Positions 42,040 to 53,600 of a stretch of 64,000 bases of DNA are shown one piece after another. Under the pieces are notes generated by a model that did no database searches, was not told where the DNA came from, and saw only the letters and a program-made list of their open reading frames with translations. The DNA comes from Silurus meridionalis (lineage: Eukaryota; Chordata; Actinopteri; Siluriformes; Siluridae). Both the position numbers and the translations under genes were made by a program. The stretch covers positions 5,319,286-5,383,285 of the forward strand of contig NC_060902.1 of assembly GCF_014805685.1 (NCBI RefSeq). Direction: 5' to 3'. The stretch's first letter is position 1. Every line of letters begins with the position of its first letter.

Positions 42040-42660
42040 TTATTATATTGTTATTCTTAGAATGGCTCTTGAATGTGTTGCTCCCACTCTGAAGCATGAT
42101 GGAGGTGTGATGGTTTTGCTTTGCTAGTGACACTATTGAAGATTTAGTCAAAATTGAGAATGCACTTAACCAGCAATGCTCCCACAGTATTTTGCAGCGA
42201 CGTGCCATCCCATCTTGTTTACACTTAGTGAGACCATAATTTGTTTTCCAACAAGACAATGACACAATAAAATAGAACGCTCTGCCTGGTGAACCATTGC
42301 CTGTCATCTCCTTTTTCCAACCGGAACCAGTAAGATCTGTTAAAAAGCTATTTGTTCAAAAAGGAGTGTGATGGAGTGCTGCTTTGTATGACCTGGCCTC
42401 CACAATCATCCGATCTAAATCCACTTTAGATAATTGGGAATGAGTTAGACCAGAGCATGAAGGACCAACAAACAAGCACTCAACATCTCTGGGAACTTTT
42501 TAAGATTGTTGGAAAACCATTCCAGGTGATTTTCTTCAAAAACTGTGTGCATTTGTACCTAGAAGAATTGAGGCTGTTTTTTCACGCAAAGGATGGCTAC
42601 ACCAAATATTGATTTGATTTGGATTTCTCTTCTGTTCATTTACTTTTAATTGTATTATTT
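42040..42660 (+). mobile_element. Tc1-like transposase relic
   Basis: The plus strand encodes WPPQSSDLNPL, then a stop, then NELDQSMKDQQTSTQHLWEL and GKPFQ. This is the DDE-domain end of a Tc1 transposase (EWP.QSPDLNP.ENLW.EL). Upstream, KHDGGVMVLL-like code fits the VKHGGG.VMVWG motif. Stops and shifts show that it is inactive. Confidence 0.85.
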
Positions 42661-42779
42661 AATAGAAAACAATTAACACTATCTAATAATAAACTATTAA
42701 TACACATGGAAAAAAAATATTTTTTGGAAAGAACTCTGTTGTATTTGTTCACACAATTGTTGTAATTGTAGGTAGCTTT

Positions 42780-43320
42780 GCTTCTTCTGTCTTGATTATT
42801 TTAAACCAGCTAGATGGGGTTAAAGTCTGTCACGATCAGGACCACGTGGAGGATGCGGAGTAAATCAATAAAGCGGTACCAGGAGCATGGACCAACAGGG
42901 AATACTGGCGGTAAAGAGTCGAGTAGATTGGGCAGGCGATTAGAGCAGGGCGAGGCTGAGTGAGAGCTTTGGAGGGAGGCGTGGCAGGTGGCTCCCTGAC
43001 AAAGTCTAAGTAGTTCTGTTACAGTTTTGTTTGGTACATTGTCTTGCTGTAAATTGATCCTCTGGCCAAATAGGCATATACTAGAGGGTATTGCATGGTG
43101 CTGCAAAATGCTCTGGTAGATGGTTTAGAGTGAGCCAATCGGCAGCGGGTCTCATTGGCAAGAAAGACAACTCTGATTGGCTATTCTGCTTTGCGACTGA
43201 GCACATGAGAAAAAAAAGAACTGCCAAAAGCAAACAATGAAAGAGGGAATTCACAGAACTTGTCATTATTGCTCCTGTGCACGGTGTGGTGTGTCAGAAG
43301 CACCTGCCTAATAATCGCCT
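42780..43320. mobile_element. DNA-transposon relic split by a solo LTR
   Basis: The segment TTGTCTTGCTGTAAATTGAT, TGGCCAAATAGGCATATACT and CATGGTGCTGCAAAATGCTC is a familiar interspersed fish sequence of Tc1-like type. A solo LTR (42828-43001) interrupts it. Its limits are approximate. Confidence 0.5.
42828..43001. mobile_element. Solo LTR with 5-bp target duplication
   Basis: The 174-base element begins TGTCACGATCAGG and ends GGCTCCCTGACA (TG...CA ends). It is flanked by AAGTC at 42823-42827 and again at 43002-43006, a 5-bp duplication as made by LTR retrotransposons. Inner blocks (GGGAATACTGGCGG, GGCGTGGCAGG) match the LTR-like segment at 62.9-63.1 kb, so the two are the same broad family. 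Confidence 0.85.
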
Positions 43321-43489
43321 TAATTTGCAGCACAATCAGCCGATGCTGATTAATGAATAAAAGGGCAAAAATCTGCCCGGCTGATCAGTCTTAAAATAAG
43401 TTTTTTAAAATAGGGTAAATACAACCTCAAATGTACAAGACATTATTAACTTTTACAAAAATCAATCTGAAACTATGTAACGAAATACG

Positions 43490-44520
43490 CTTCATAAGTC
43501 AGTAGTTTGTAAAACCACCTTTAGCAGCAGTAAATTGAATCTTTGTCCTGTTGCATGACCCAATTTCGGCCAAGCTTTAGTTGTCGATGGCTTCACATTT
43601 GAGTCTAGAATACTTTGCTATACAGAGGGGTTTATGGTCAAATTAAGGGCTGCAATTTGCAAGGTTCTGTGGCTCCAAAACAAAACCAAATTATCATGCC
43701 TTGACAGTTGGTATGGGGTGTTGGTTTCTTGGTTGGTTTCTTGCTTTTGGTCTTGGTTTCGCCAAGTTTGTCTCTGTGCATTATGGCCAAACATTTCTAC
43801 TTTGGTCTCGCCTATTCAGTCGTCTTGTGGTTTTGTAAAGATGCAACTTTGAAAACCTTGCTGCCATGTTCCTTTTAAAAAGTAGAGGCTTTTTCTGAGC
43901 AGTCCTTCCAAAACCCCATTTGTTCAGTATTTTTCTAATTGTACTCTTATGGATTTTTTTAATTTTACATGCTAACTGAGGCCTGTAGTTCATGAGATTC
44001 TGGATAATTTGGGCTTTTTGCAATTTCTCTGAGCATTGCATTGTCAGACCCTGGGGTAAATTTGTGGGACATCACCTCCTGGAAAGACTGGCAACTATCT
44101 TGAATGTTGTACACTTCTGTAAAATGTAGAATGATTAAAATTTCTTTCTGCTTTTTTGATGCTTGTAATTGTCTTTTTTACCCTGTGTATATATATTGCA
44201 TTATTTAACTGTATGGTTTACTATTCTGTTACACTAGGTCTGTACTTCTCCTGCACTGAAAGCTCCTGACACCAAGTCAAATTCCTTGTGTGTGTAAGCA
44301 TACTTGGTGATAAAGCTATTACTGATTCTGATTCTGATTTCTGATTCTGATGACCCTTTTCAGATTGATAGGCAGCAACAAGGTAATTAAGGTCATTGCT
44401 GATATCTTTCCTTCATGGCATCTTGTTAACACACACACCTGAATGTTTCAGAACAGCAAACTGATAAAACTTTATATTTTTTGCACCTAGATTTTTCATA
44501 AATAGTTTCTCCATTTTTGC
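43490..44520 (-). mobile_element. Tc1-like transposon relic, interrupted
   Basis: The minus strand encodes STIRKILNKWGFGRTAQKKP, then ARFSKLHLYKTT and SRNVWP. These match the Tc1 transposase segment between the helix-turn-helix and the DDE domain (IKRILHKHGL.GR.ARKKPLL; RL.FAK.HLDK; NA.R.VWR). Further right, the stretch near 44355-44500 belongs to a related repeat (TTGTTAACACACACCTGAAT). A LINE tail sits between them. Confidence 0.85.
44140..44350 (+). mobile_element. LINE 3' tail nested in Tc1 relic
   Basis: CAAATTCCTTGTGTGTGTAA, GATAAAGCTATTACTGATT and an ATTCTG-type tail form the 3' end shared by CR1/L2-like fish LINEs. Tc1-like sequence resumes directly after it. TGATG at both edges may be the target duplication, but it is too short to be sure. 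Confidence 0.65.
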
Positions 44521-45118
44521 TAGATTTTCAAAAATAAATAATGACAAGGTATTATATGTCATGTGTTGTTGTTCAGGTTTCATGTACTGAGGTTTTACGT
44601 CTCAAATTTATTTAATTGCATATATAGTATGTTTTATAAGCTTTATTACAGTTAATGACTAAACAATGATAGATAGCTGAATGACATTTGTGAAGTTAAA
44701 AAATGTAATAAGCTGTAGCTTTCAAGTATGTGTAAATAACGCAGAGTTATGAATTAATTGAAGAATAGCTCTTGAAACCAACTAAGTGGTTGCAGGTGGA
44801 ATTACCCTACATTTTTTCTGCATAATTGAAATGATTGTTTTGCTGTCAGCATTTAAATTCTTAAAGCACTTCCAAGTTTCATTTCATCTGCTTTTATGAA
44901 GCCAGCACAAATAGCTGAAATTTGTATGCTACGGTTTACAGAACTGCACAGGTGAGAGAGGCAGTTTTCTGTCATAAATTTTTATACCTAATTAGCACTA
45001 CTGCGTTTTTGTTTTGTGTATTTCTGAGCTGAATGCAGGCCTGCAGCGACTTATCATAATCTTGCTTGTTCCAGAGTACACTAAACTGAAACATTTCTGA
45101 TACAGATTTTGCTCAGAA

Positions 45119-45393
45119 AACATCTCTAGGTTACATATGTAACCCTAGTTCCCTGAGGGAACGAGATGCTTAGTCGTAATGCTTTGGGAACTCTACTGCA
45201 TTGTCCATGCTCTGAGTAATGAGTCTAATCAATCAAAATTGAAGACGTCATGACCAGGGAGTATAAAGTGCACCTGGAGAGAAGACTGCTTCAGCTTCTG
45301 TATCTGTGAAGGAACCGCTAAAGGGGCTAGAGATGCAGCATCTCGTTCCCTCAGGGAGCTAGAGTTACATACGTAACCTAGAGATGTTCCCTT
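45119..45393. repeat. Inverted repeat at DIRS left end
   Basis: About 53 bases at 45119-45171 (ACATCTCTAGGTTACATATG...GAACGAGATGC) recur inverted at 45342-45393 with few mismatches, enclosing about 170 bases. The arms are part of the terminal structure of the DIRS element and could form a hairpin. Confidence 0.85.
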
Positions 45394-45690
45394 TCAGGAA
45401 CTAGTCTAATAACACCACACCGACCAGTCACTGACTTGTGTGAATTAGTACAACTGAGTTAAAGGGCAGAGGTGCCAGGAGTTGCACAGAGGCCACGGTT
45501 GTAAAACCTGATGAAGGTGAGCAAGTTGGACCACCCTGCAGCGTCACAGATGTCTTGGGGGACACTCCAGAGAACCAAGCCTTAGAGGCTGCCACACTCT
45601 GGGTCGAGTGAGCTCTGACCCCGAATGGCGCGGGGAGACCAGAAAACCCATAAGAATACGTGATAGCGTCAATAACCCAGCTGCTGAGCG

Positions 45691-45848
45691 TCTGCTTATG
45701 AGCAGGTAGGCCTCTCCTCAGAGGGCCCTAGCAGATTAAAAGTTTTTCTGACTTTCTTCAGGGACTCTGTCTGCTTATGAGCAGGTAGGCCTCTCCTCAG
45801 AGGGCCCTAGCAGATTAAAAGTTTTCTGACTTTCTTCAGGGACTCGTA
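45691..45848. repeat. 80-bp tandem duplication in DIRS
   Basis: The unit starting TCTGCTTATGAGCAGGTAGG at 45691 is repeated at 45771 and differs by a single T in a T run. The near identity means that the duplication is recent relative to the decay of the element. Confidence 0.92.
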
Positions 45849-46009
45849 CGGTGGAGGGTTAAATGCCTGGAGCCTGACAGGTCAAGGGATGAGCGAGGGC
45901 ACCTTGCGGATGTAAACAGCTCTAGGGTGCAGGAAGGCACTGGTCATGCCTGAAGTAAACTCCAGGAAAGAGGGGGCCACAGAGAGGACCTGTATATCAC
46001 CTACTCTCC

Positions 46010-46348
46010 TCAGAGAGCAGATGGCCAGCAAGAAAGCGGTTTTGATCGACTAATGTGCCTCCATGAAGTCTCGGCCAGAGGCTCAAAAGGGGGCTCGGAT
46101 AAAGCCTCCAACACTACGGCCAGGTCCCAACCAGGCACTCTGGGACACATCGGAGGCCTCAGCCTCCGGGTGCTGCGGAGAAAACGCGTCAGAAATGGGT
46201 CTCTGCCTAGTAAATGCCCGGACACAGGGGCGTGATACGCCGAAACGGCGGACGCATAGACTTTAATGATGGATGGAGCCAACCCTTTTGGGAACTGCTC
46301 CTGCAGAAACTCCAGCACTGAACCACTTGGGCATTGGACTGGGTTCAA
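46010..46348 (-). pseudogene. DIRS tyrosine recombinase fragment
   Basis: The 112-residue frame encodes GSVLEFLQEQFPKGLAPSII and later SAYHAPVSG and DPFLTRFLRSTRRLRPP, the N-terminal core-binding part of DIRS recombinases. The catalytic R..H-x-x-R..Y part is not present in this frame, so no active enzyme can result. Confidence 0.75.
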
Positions 46349-47011
46349 CTGGGTGGTTGATATACAAGACCACCGAGGTGTTGTCCGAGCGGACTAACAC
46401 ATGATGGCCTCTGAGGTCCGGGAGGAAGTGCGGGAGGAAGCCAGAAGCATGGCCATCATTTCTAGGCAATTGATGTGGCACCTCAGATGGACACTGTCCC
46501 GAAGACCTTGTGCAGAGTGGCCACTCATGACCGCTCCCCATCCCGTGAGGGACGCATCCATTGTAAGCACAATGCGACGACCGGGAACTCTCAACACCGG
46601 GCCTTGGAGTAGGAACCCAGGATCTCTCCACGCATCTAAGGCACGTAGGCATCGCCGTGTGACCTTGATCATGCAGAGGGGATTGCCCCTCTGAGAGAAC
46701 CCCCGGGCTCTGAGCCACCACTTAAGAGGTCTCATGTACAGGAGGCCAAGTGGAATGACACTGGACGCTGCTGCCATGTGCCGAGCAGTCTCTGGAACTG
46801 CTTGACAGTGAGTGACTGCCCTTCTCTGACTTTCCTGATCACCGTGAGGGCAGGGGAAATCTGTGCGCGCATAGTCGCCCAATCCCAAATGACGCCGAGA
46901 TAGGTGGTTGTCTGTGAAGGATTCAGCCGAAACCCCAGCCCCATTATGTGAGTGAGAACGACATCTTGATGCCGCACTGCTAACTGCTCTGAATGAGCAA
47001 ATATCAACCAA
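46263..47011 (-). pseudogene. DIRS RNase H region, frameshifted
   Basis: Two overlapping frames carry one domain. TMDASLTGWGAVMSG, with its catalytic-type aspartate, and INCLEMMAM lie in the frame ending at 46394. VLVRSDNTSVVLYIN continues in the frame ending at 46263. At least one frameshift therefore separates them. Confidence 0.8.
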
Positions 47012-47577
47012 TCGTCAATATAATTAAGGATATGGATGCCCTGAAGTCTCAGTGGAGCCAGAGCCACATCGACACACTTTGTATAGGTGCGGGGTGACAG
47101 GGCAAGCCCGAATGGAAGAACCCGATATTTAGGGGGGTTTAGGGAAGATGCCACACCCGGGGAGAGATAGCGTGCTAGCGTATCTTCAACCCATGGCATG
47201 ACACTATAGCCATAATCCCTAAGCCCAGAGACGTTGGAATAAACCGTGGCCTTGGGGCTGAAGGGGCGGGACGAGAAAGGCCGTGCCCAGGACCTGGACA
47301 CTTCGAGACAAGCCCCGACATGGAGGCTATAATGTGGGAGCAAAAAACGCTCATTGAGCTTGCCCGAAGGAGGGGCTTTATGCTCACCGGCCGGCCAAGC
47401 TATATCAAGCTTCTGAACGGTGCGTGTCAAAACCTCCAGGAGCTCCTCGCTATTGGGCTCGTAGGAGCGTGCACCCCCCTCCCCCCTGGAGGAAGAGAGG
47501 CGGAGCTGCACGCTCTCGTGACGGGGGTGAAGACATTGCTGAGAGTCTGACCAAGCTGAGGAAGGAAAAAGGGACAA
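46732..47577 (-). pseudogene. DIRS reverse transcriptase, damaged
   Basis: The 281-residue frame contains VLPFGLALSPRTYTKCVD and NYIDDWLIFAHSEQLAV; IDD(W) is the catalytic motif of DIRS-type reverse transcriptases. The earlier block with the first catalytic aspartate (DLKDAYF in relatives) is absent: the sequence passes from DYGYSVMPWVEDTL to KYRVLPFG. The copy is therefore inactive. Confidence 0.85.
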
Positions 47578-48069
47578 ACCCGTCTACATAACCTTCTGCG
47601 AAATCCATAAGCGAACCCCAAGAACCAGAGTGAGAGCGGGATCGGAACCGCAAGGAGTGGGGGCGTTTGCCTCAAAGGGCGCCCTCCGGGAGCAGCGTGT
47701 GCATGCGATTTCGGCTCTCGCATGCCTATGCGGCTTCTCTGCTCCCAAACAAGCCACACACACGCTGTGTGTATCCCTTCCCGAAATGAAGCGAGGACAG
47801 GGAGAAGCACGCGGTTGAAAGGTGTGCTTGTTTTTTTTTTAAATGAAGACAAAAAATAGACAGACAAACATTACATTTCACACAGAGCGCTTCATGAACA
47901 AAACAGAAGCTGAAGCAGTCTTCTCTACAGGTGCGCTTTATACTCCCTGGTCATGACGTCACCCCGCCGGTGACAGCCTGTCTTCACTTTTGACTGATTA
48001 GACTCATTACCCAGAGCATGGACAACGCAGAAGCGTTCCGATGCAGTTTGAGTTCCTGAAAGGGAACAG

Positions 48070-49900
48070 CCTTTCTCTGTTATCTCAGTCAAATAATCCC
48101 TTTTGCCATGGGCCATTCAGCACGTTCAAATGTGTCATTATTCTGTTTTTGCCCATATGCTGTGCAATCATGTGAGGCATTTGTTGCTAAAAGAGCAGCA
48201 CACAGGGTGAAACGCCAATGCTTAAGGTGAAAAGCAACCCTGCAATCAAGAAGTAGAGACACTGAAATTATTCTCATAATAACTTTGCTGCGAATCTGAT
48301 TTGAATGCTTTGTTTAGAATGAAATGGGGTTGCAGAACAAAGTGGTCATAACTGGATGATTGGGAAGGACAATAGTATATCTGCCATATGGAATATGGAC
48401 TTGGTGGGATATCACTATAATCAGCATTCTCTCACTCTCACTGATAATGTGCAGTTAGCCAGATGAACAAGCATGTGGTAGATATTTAGTTTCCAAACGT
48501 GCTGTTGTCTTACTGTGCAGGATTAAGTGTAATTTTTTTGCCTGCCTACCTGCTCTGTTTTTTTGCTATATTTGCTTACTTCATATTGTCTTTTACAATC
48601 TAGCTTGTGCTCAACACTACTTTCAACTGATTTTTTTTACAAACTTAAAACTGGTTATGCAAAATCCTAATAAAAGTAAAAGAGGGCTAATATGGTCATA
48701 GCCATTGCTAAATCCAGGAGCTGCTTTTCTTCATCATTTGTATATGTGATCCAAAAAATCTCACATTGTCTAAAATCAGAAACATACTTTGGTGTTAGTT
48801 TATTCATTTATTTATTCAAATTACAGGTAGTCCCAGAGTTACCATGGTTCTATTAATGATTTTTCAAACCTACGATGATGACAGTGATATGAAAGAACTG
48901 TAAAAATCTAATTTTTTTGCAGCCTATTTTAATTTCTATACAATACATTGGGATGCTGCCAGAATGTACACATCTCCTATTTTGTGAGAAGAAGTATTTT
49001 TCAGTATTTTCACCAGCGTTTGACCAGAGTTCAGTTGTCTTTATGTTAGAAATAGTCTCTATGTTAAAATATTTTATTTTCTGTGTTTTCAGGAGTTTCA
49101 AAGCTCAATTTTAGCTCTTGTCTTTCTCCTTTTTATTGGCCCAGCCTGACATTGAACATGCATCCGGCTCAACCAACCATTCATGAGCCTGCGCTCGTCT
49201 ACCCATTCACTGCCACATACTTATATAATGTATAGTTTATACATTATGGTACTGTACATTCATTTGCTTTGCTAAATTATGTACTGTAATTTTTAAATTA
49301 TTACCAAATTGCAGTATACTCCCCTATACTGATCACCACTCTAAGATTACTGGGTAGGCTAGGCCATGTCTCAATTTACGATATTTTCAAGTTACTGTGT
49401 CGTCATCTCCATCGTAAGTCAGGCACTATCTGTATTGATCAACTACTTTATACTAGTTAGCTCATGGTGGATCCAGAAAGTATTTTAGGAACAATCAGTA
49501 GTGACGTGGTATACACTTAAGCGCTTATCATATTGTATAAGTCGTTAATCAAGTTTAGTTTTCTAACCATGTATCAGTACAACATTTTTTTTGCATATTT
49601 AATGTTGCGGTTCATTGAAGCATACACATTTAATTAATTTTTGTGTAAAGCAGCTCAATAAACCAGAGATTAGCTCTTCTTCTGACTTAAGGCATTTAAA
49701 AAACTTACATATTTTACATTTTATTTGGTCTAATTTGTGAGATGAAGCCTTGTTTAAGAAAAAAAAAGCAATTATGAAAGCTGAATGTGTAAAATTGAAC
49801 TTACAGAAATGTTTTTTTACCCCAACATCAAAATCAAACAGATTTGTCTATGTTCAGTGGTAACATGAAGTGAGATAAACAGACAAAACATGCTCATGAC
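48070..49900. other. AT-rich stretch
   Basis: I see no gene or identifiable repeat. Confidence 0.55.
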
Positions 49901-49903
49901 CTA

Positions 49904-50686
49904 CTGTAATTTCCGGACTATAAAGCGCACCCATATATAAGCCGCACCCACTGAATTTATCAAAGATTTTTATTTTGAACATAAATAAGCCTCATCTGTG
50001 TATAAGTCTACACAGAAACTAATGAACTTTACACAGGCTTTAACGAAAGACAGTGTCTGTTACACGGTTGAAATATGTTGTGGCTCCTTTAAGAGCAGAG
50101 CGGCATTTTGGGAATAGGCTGCCGCCGCATTTTTCCGGTATTACTGCATGTGTGCAAGACCGAGGAATACGTCCTTATTATTTTCTGATGCTCATTTCTA
50201 AGTTGCATTGACTAACCCATAACGCTGTTGCCAAGAAAAATAAAAAAGCATGAGTTTTGGAAACCTGTCTGTGCTTATATGATTTCTGTTGCAACTGGAG
50301 TTAGCGAGCTATCCCTTGACCCAGACTCAACGCGTAACAACGGCTTGTATCTAAACAGTAGCCTACCAAGAAAGTCATTGTTCACTGTCTTACTCCTTCC
50401 TTTCACAACTATTTCTCTCGGGAGTTTATCTTTTGGCATCGTCGTGCGTTTAAAAAAAACTTTTTTTCTCCCGATGTCGTGTAGCTCAGAACACAGGTGA
50501 GGTGCGTTTTTTCGTTTCCGTTCAGAAATGTCATTGGTCTAATGTTATGGGGCTCAGTTTTTCGGCTTGAAGTTTGTGGAACCGGGAAAAACCCAGAAAA
50601 AAATCATAAATAAGCCGCTTCGTTGTTTAAGCCGCGGGGTTCAAAACGTGGGAAAAAAGTAGCGGCTTATAGTCCGAAAAATACGG
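49904..50686. mobile_element. TA-flanked MITE
   Basis: The left end CTGTAATTTCCGGACTATAA and the right end TTATAGTCCGAAAAATACGG are inverted repeats. TA dinucleotides sit directly outside both (49902-49903 and 50687-50688), as expected for the Tc1/mariner target site. Subterminal blocks rich in AAGCCGC occur at both ends. No transposase is encoded. This type is widespread in vertebrate genomes. Confidence 0.88.
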
Positions 50687-50689
50687 TAA

Positions 50690-53600
50690 TAACTATTTAA
50701 GCAGTAATTGTAAGTGTAGTTCATATTTAGTCATGGGTAGTTGCTTAGCTGAATCAATTTGAGTCTTAAATCTGTCAGTCTGTAAAGTAAAATGATCCAG
50801 GCCATCTGTCAGAGCAAATATTTAAACCCACCCAGAATTTTAATAGCATGCACAATATAGCTGAGTGATGCAGGAAACAACATTCGCTACATTTTTCTTT
50901 TGTTCTTGTCTCCCTTGAATCGTTTCTCATGCATGCACTTTCTATTCGGATTAGAGCGAGTTGCTTAGACGGGTTGTGTGAAATATTGTCTGTGTTGGTC
51001 CACTAATACCCCGAAGCCTAAAGCTAGTTTTAGAGTGCTTCCTTCTGCAGTGTATGTCTTTTAAATGGCCAACGGCTTATCACGCTCACACACTGCACGC
51101 TGCCAAGTGGATTGGATTGTTCCTTCCGGATTAAGCACTGAAATATCACAGCAGTACCTTGACAGAGTGTGGATGGTATTTCTGCATGCTGCCATCATTT
51201 TTATTATCACCAGCAGCAACCTTACTGCTACGGTGCAGGTTAGGGGCGGATGCGTTTTAGTTTTGCGCATCTACATTAATGATTGCATGTTAGGTACACT
51301 CTAAACTGTATTTTTACATCAGTTTAATATTAAAGTAGTTGCCTAGCTGTCTGTTACACTTTCTGATATTATTATGAGTTTACAAAAAATTTCAAACCAA
51401 CTTTATTATTCTATATAATAATCTTTAACTACTGCAGTCAGTACTGTTGCATTGGCCAAGTTTTACAGATTATACAGACACTTCTATTTGTGAAATCTAA
51501 GACAAAACTTTACAATTATTTAATCGCCGAATTACACTTGGATGTATTATGTTGTGTCTGGGTGTTAAACTTCCCTCTTTAAATGTATCCAAATGATCAT
51601 GCCTTCAATGAGCCCCCAAAAAAGAATTTGTTTTATAGCAAAATACAGGTCAAAAGTATTTCAGGGAGCCTTTATACATTGTCATACATTCAACATTGTT
51701 GCTTTTTTCCTAATCACTACAACAAACTAATTTGTGTCTTGGGAGAAATATTTTGAATATGCCTGAGTTGCTGTGAGTCATCCTGACAATCTTGTAATAG
51801 TTATTCACAATCAGCATTGGTTCAAGGGTGTCAGGTCCAATTTGGCGGAAATTTTATATGCATACATCGTACGCCAACTCAGATACATCAAACATTATCA
51901 CGGTTCAACTTTAGGCAGGAGGCAAGTCCGTGCAGTGAGATTTGTAAGATTTGTTTTTTCTGAACTTTCTGTTCAGAATTCAAAGGTTAGGTTGTTATGT
52001 AGTTAATGAACATTGGTTGAATATTATAAATTATTATAAATAAATTATAATTTATCTATGGTTAAGCTTTGCCCCACCTGCTCTTATGCATCATTCTTAT
52101 TATCTTAAGTTGCTACTCAATAAGACTGCTTTTTAAAATGGGGTTAAACCAAGATACTGACGAGTGGGTTGACTGACATCACCAACAAAATGTGCTACAT
52201 CCTGTTAATAGACATTGTCAAGTGAGTTTTTTATATATAAATATTTTTTAAATATAGATCAATGTCCAAATATGACTGTTAACAGTACTAATGCCAATCC
52301 TGGTCATGTTGACCATTATCATATTTAGTCTGTCAGTCTGATTATAGTCCTATGCTTATTCATTTTTTTCTCTTTTGAAATGACTGATAGTCCATTAATT
52401 AGTTTCCATTTTTCAGTGTTGATTTTTTAATGAGACTACAAAGACATGCGGGCAGACAGGAGCCCTATGGCAACCACAGTGCCATAGTAATCATAATAGT
52501 GCTCATTTTTAAAGGCTAATGCAAAGTATGTTTTAAAGGTACACTGCAAGATTCTGCTTTTTCTGTAAACTTTCTAAACATAGCAGCTCACATGGAAAAT
52601 AGGATTGTGTCTTATTCCTGACTGTGTCGTATCTACTGGCATAATGTTACAAAACATCTTTATTTTTATGAAACAGATGCTTGTTGGCAATGTTAATTTA
52701 TATTTTAACCAATTGCTTTGGCTTTATACTAATTGGATTTAAAGGTTTCAGTGGTTGGAGTAATTTCAAATGTTTTATTTTCACAGAAGAACGCTGGAGG
52801 TGTGGTTTAATCTTGAAAATAAATCTATGTATCTGTTTCCATATGTGGAGCATCATCAATTCAGCAATACCGATAAAATAATTCCTTGATTTGAAAGTCT
52901 CTATGATTCACACCTAAAACACCATGAAACTCATTATAGTCACAAAATAAAATTGAGTATGAAAGCAGTATTTGCAAATGAAAGGATTTGCATCAACATA
53001 TTTACATAAATATCATGTTCCTTTTTTTATAAACAAGAATGCCAGGCTTTTTGAAGCTGTGTAGGTTACAGTTTGTACTTAACACAAGTCTCAACACAAA
53101 ATTAGATCCCAATGATTCAAGCTTTTCCAACAATTGGCTACATTCTACAGTCTGATTATTTGAGTGTCAGTAGAGTAATATGTTGTGTTTAATTGTTTAT
53201 ATGCCTAAATTTAATTAGAATATTTTGGCCTGGACCATATGTATTAATTAAGATGAGTTTCGAAAAATAAATGCACTTCCACATGTATTAGTCTATGTGC
53301 TATTTGGTTTGGTTATACATTTATATGCAAATGAACCAAATCAAATAAAAACCTTGGTTGAGGAACGTGTCATCCTTGCTTAGTGCATAGATTTGTCGAA
53401 TATATATGAAAGTTAAAACAAACTTTTGCCAAGTGTACATAGAAATCAAACATTGAGAATGGAAAACACTAAGCTGGCACTAATACATTTCTAGATAATT
53501 ATATCATTATTAAATTTTAAACATTTCATGTTTCATCTAGTGCTTATATACTAGATTTTTTAAAAGATCTCCAGATCTGCCACACAGGTGTGTTTAGCAG

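Larger units (their letters stand above)
45118..48070 (-). mobile_element. Decayed DIRS-type tyrosine-recombinase retrotransposon
   Basis: The minus strand carries, in order, a DIRS reverse transcriptase, RNase H and tyrosine recombinase. The ends show inverted copies: the left segment 45243-45302 is the inverse of 47903-47963, sharing CATGACCAGGGAGTATAAAG against CTTTATACTCCCTGGTCATG. GTTCCTGAAAGGGAAC at 48052 is inverted at about 45388. With under 3 kb it is roughly half the length of an intact element, and all genes are broken. Confidence 0.88.

Noticed and set aside
43781..44041. Host gene on the minus strand
   Set aside because: The translation is a Tc1 transposase fragment with broken frame, not a host protein.
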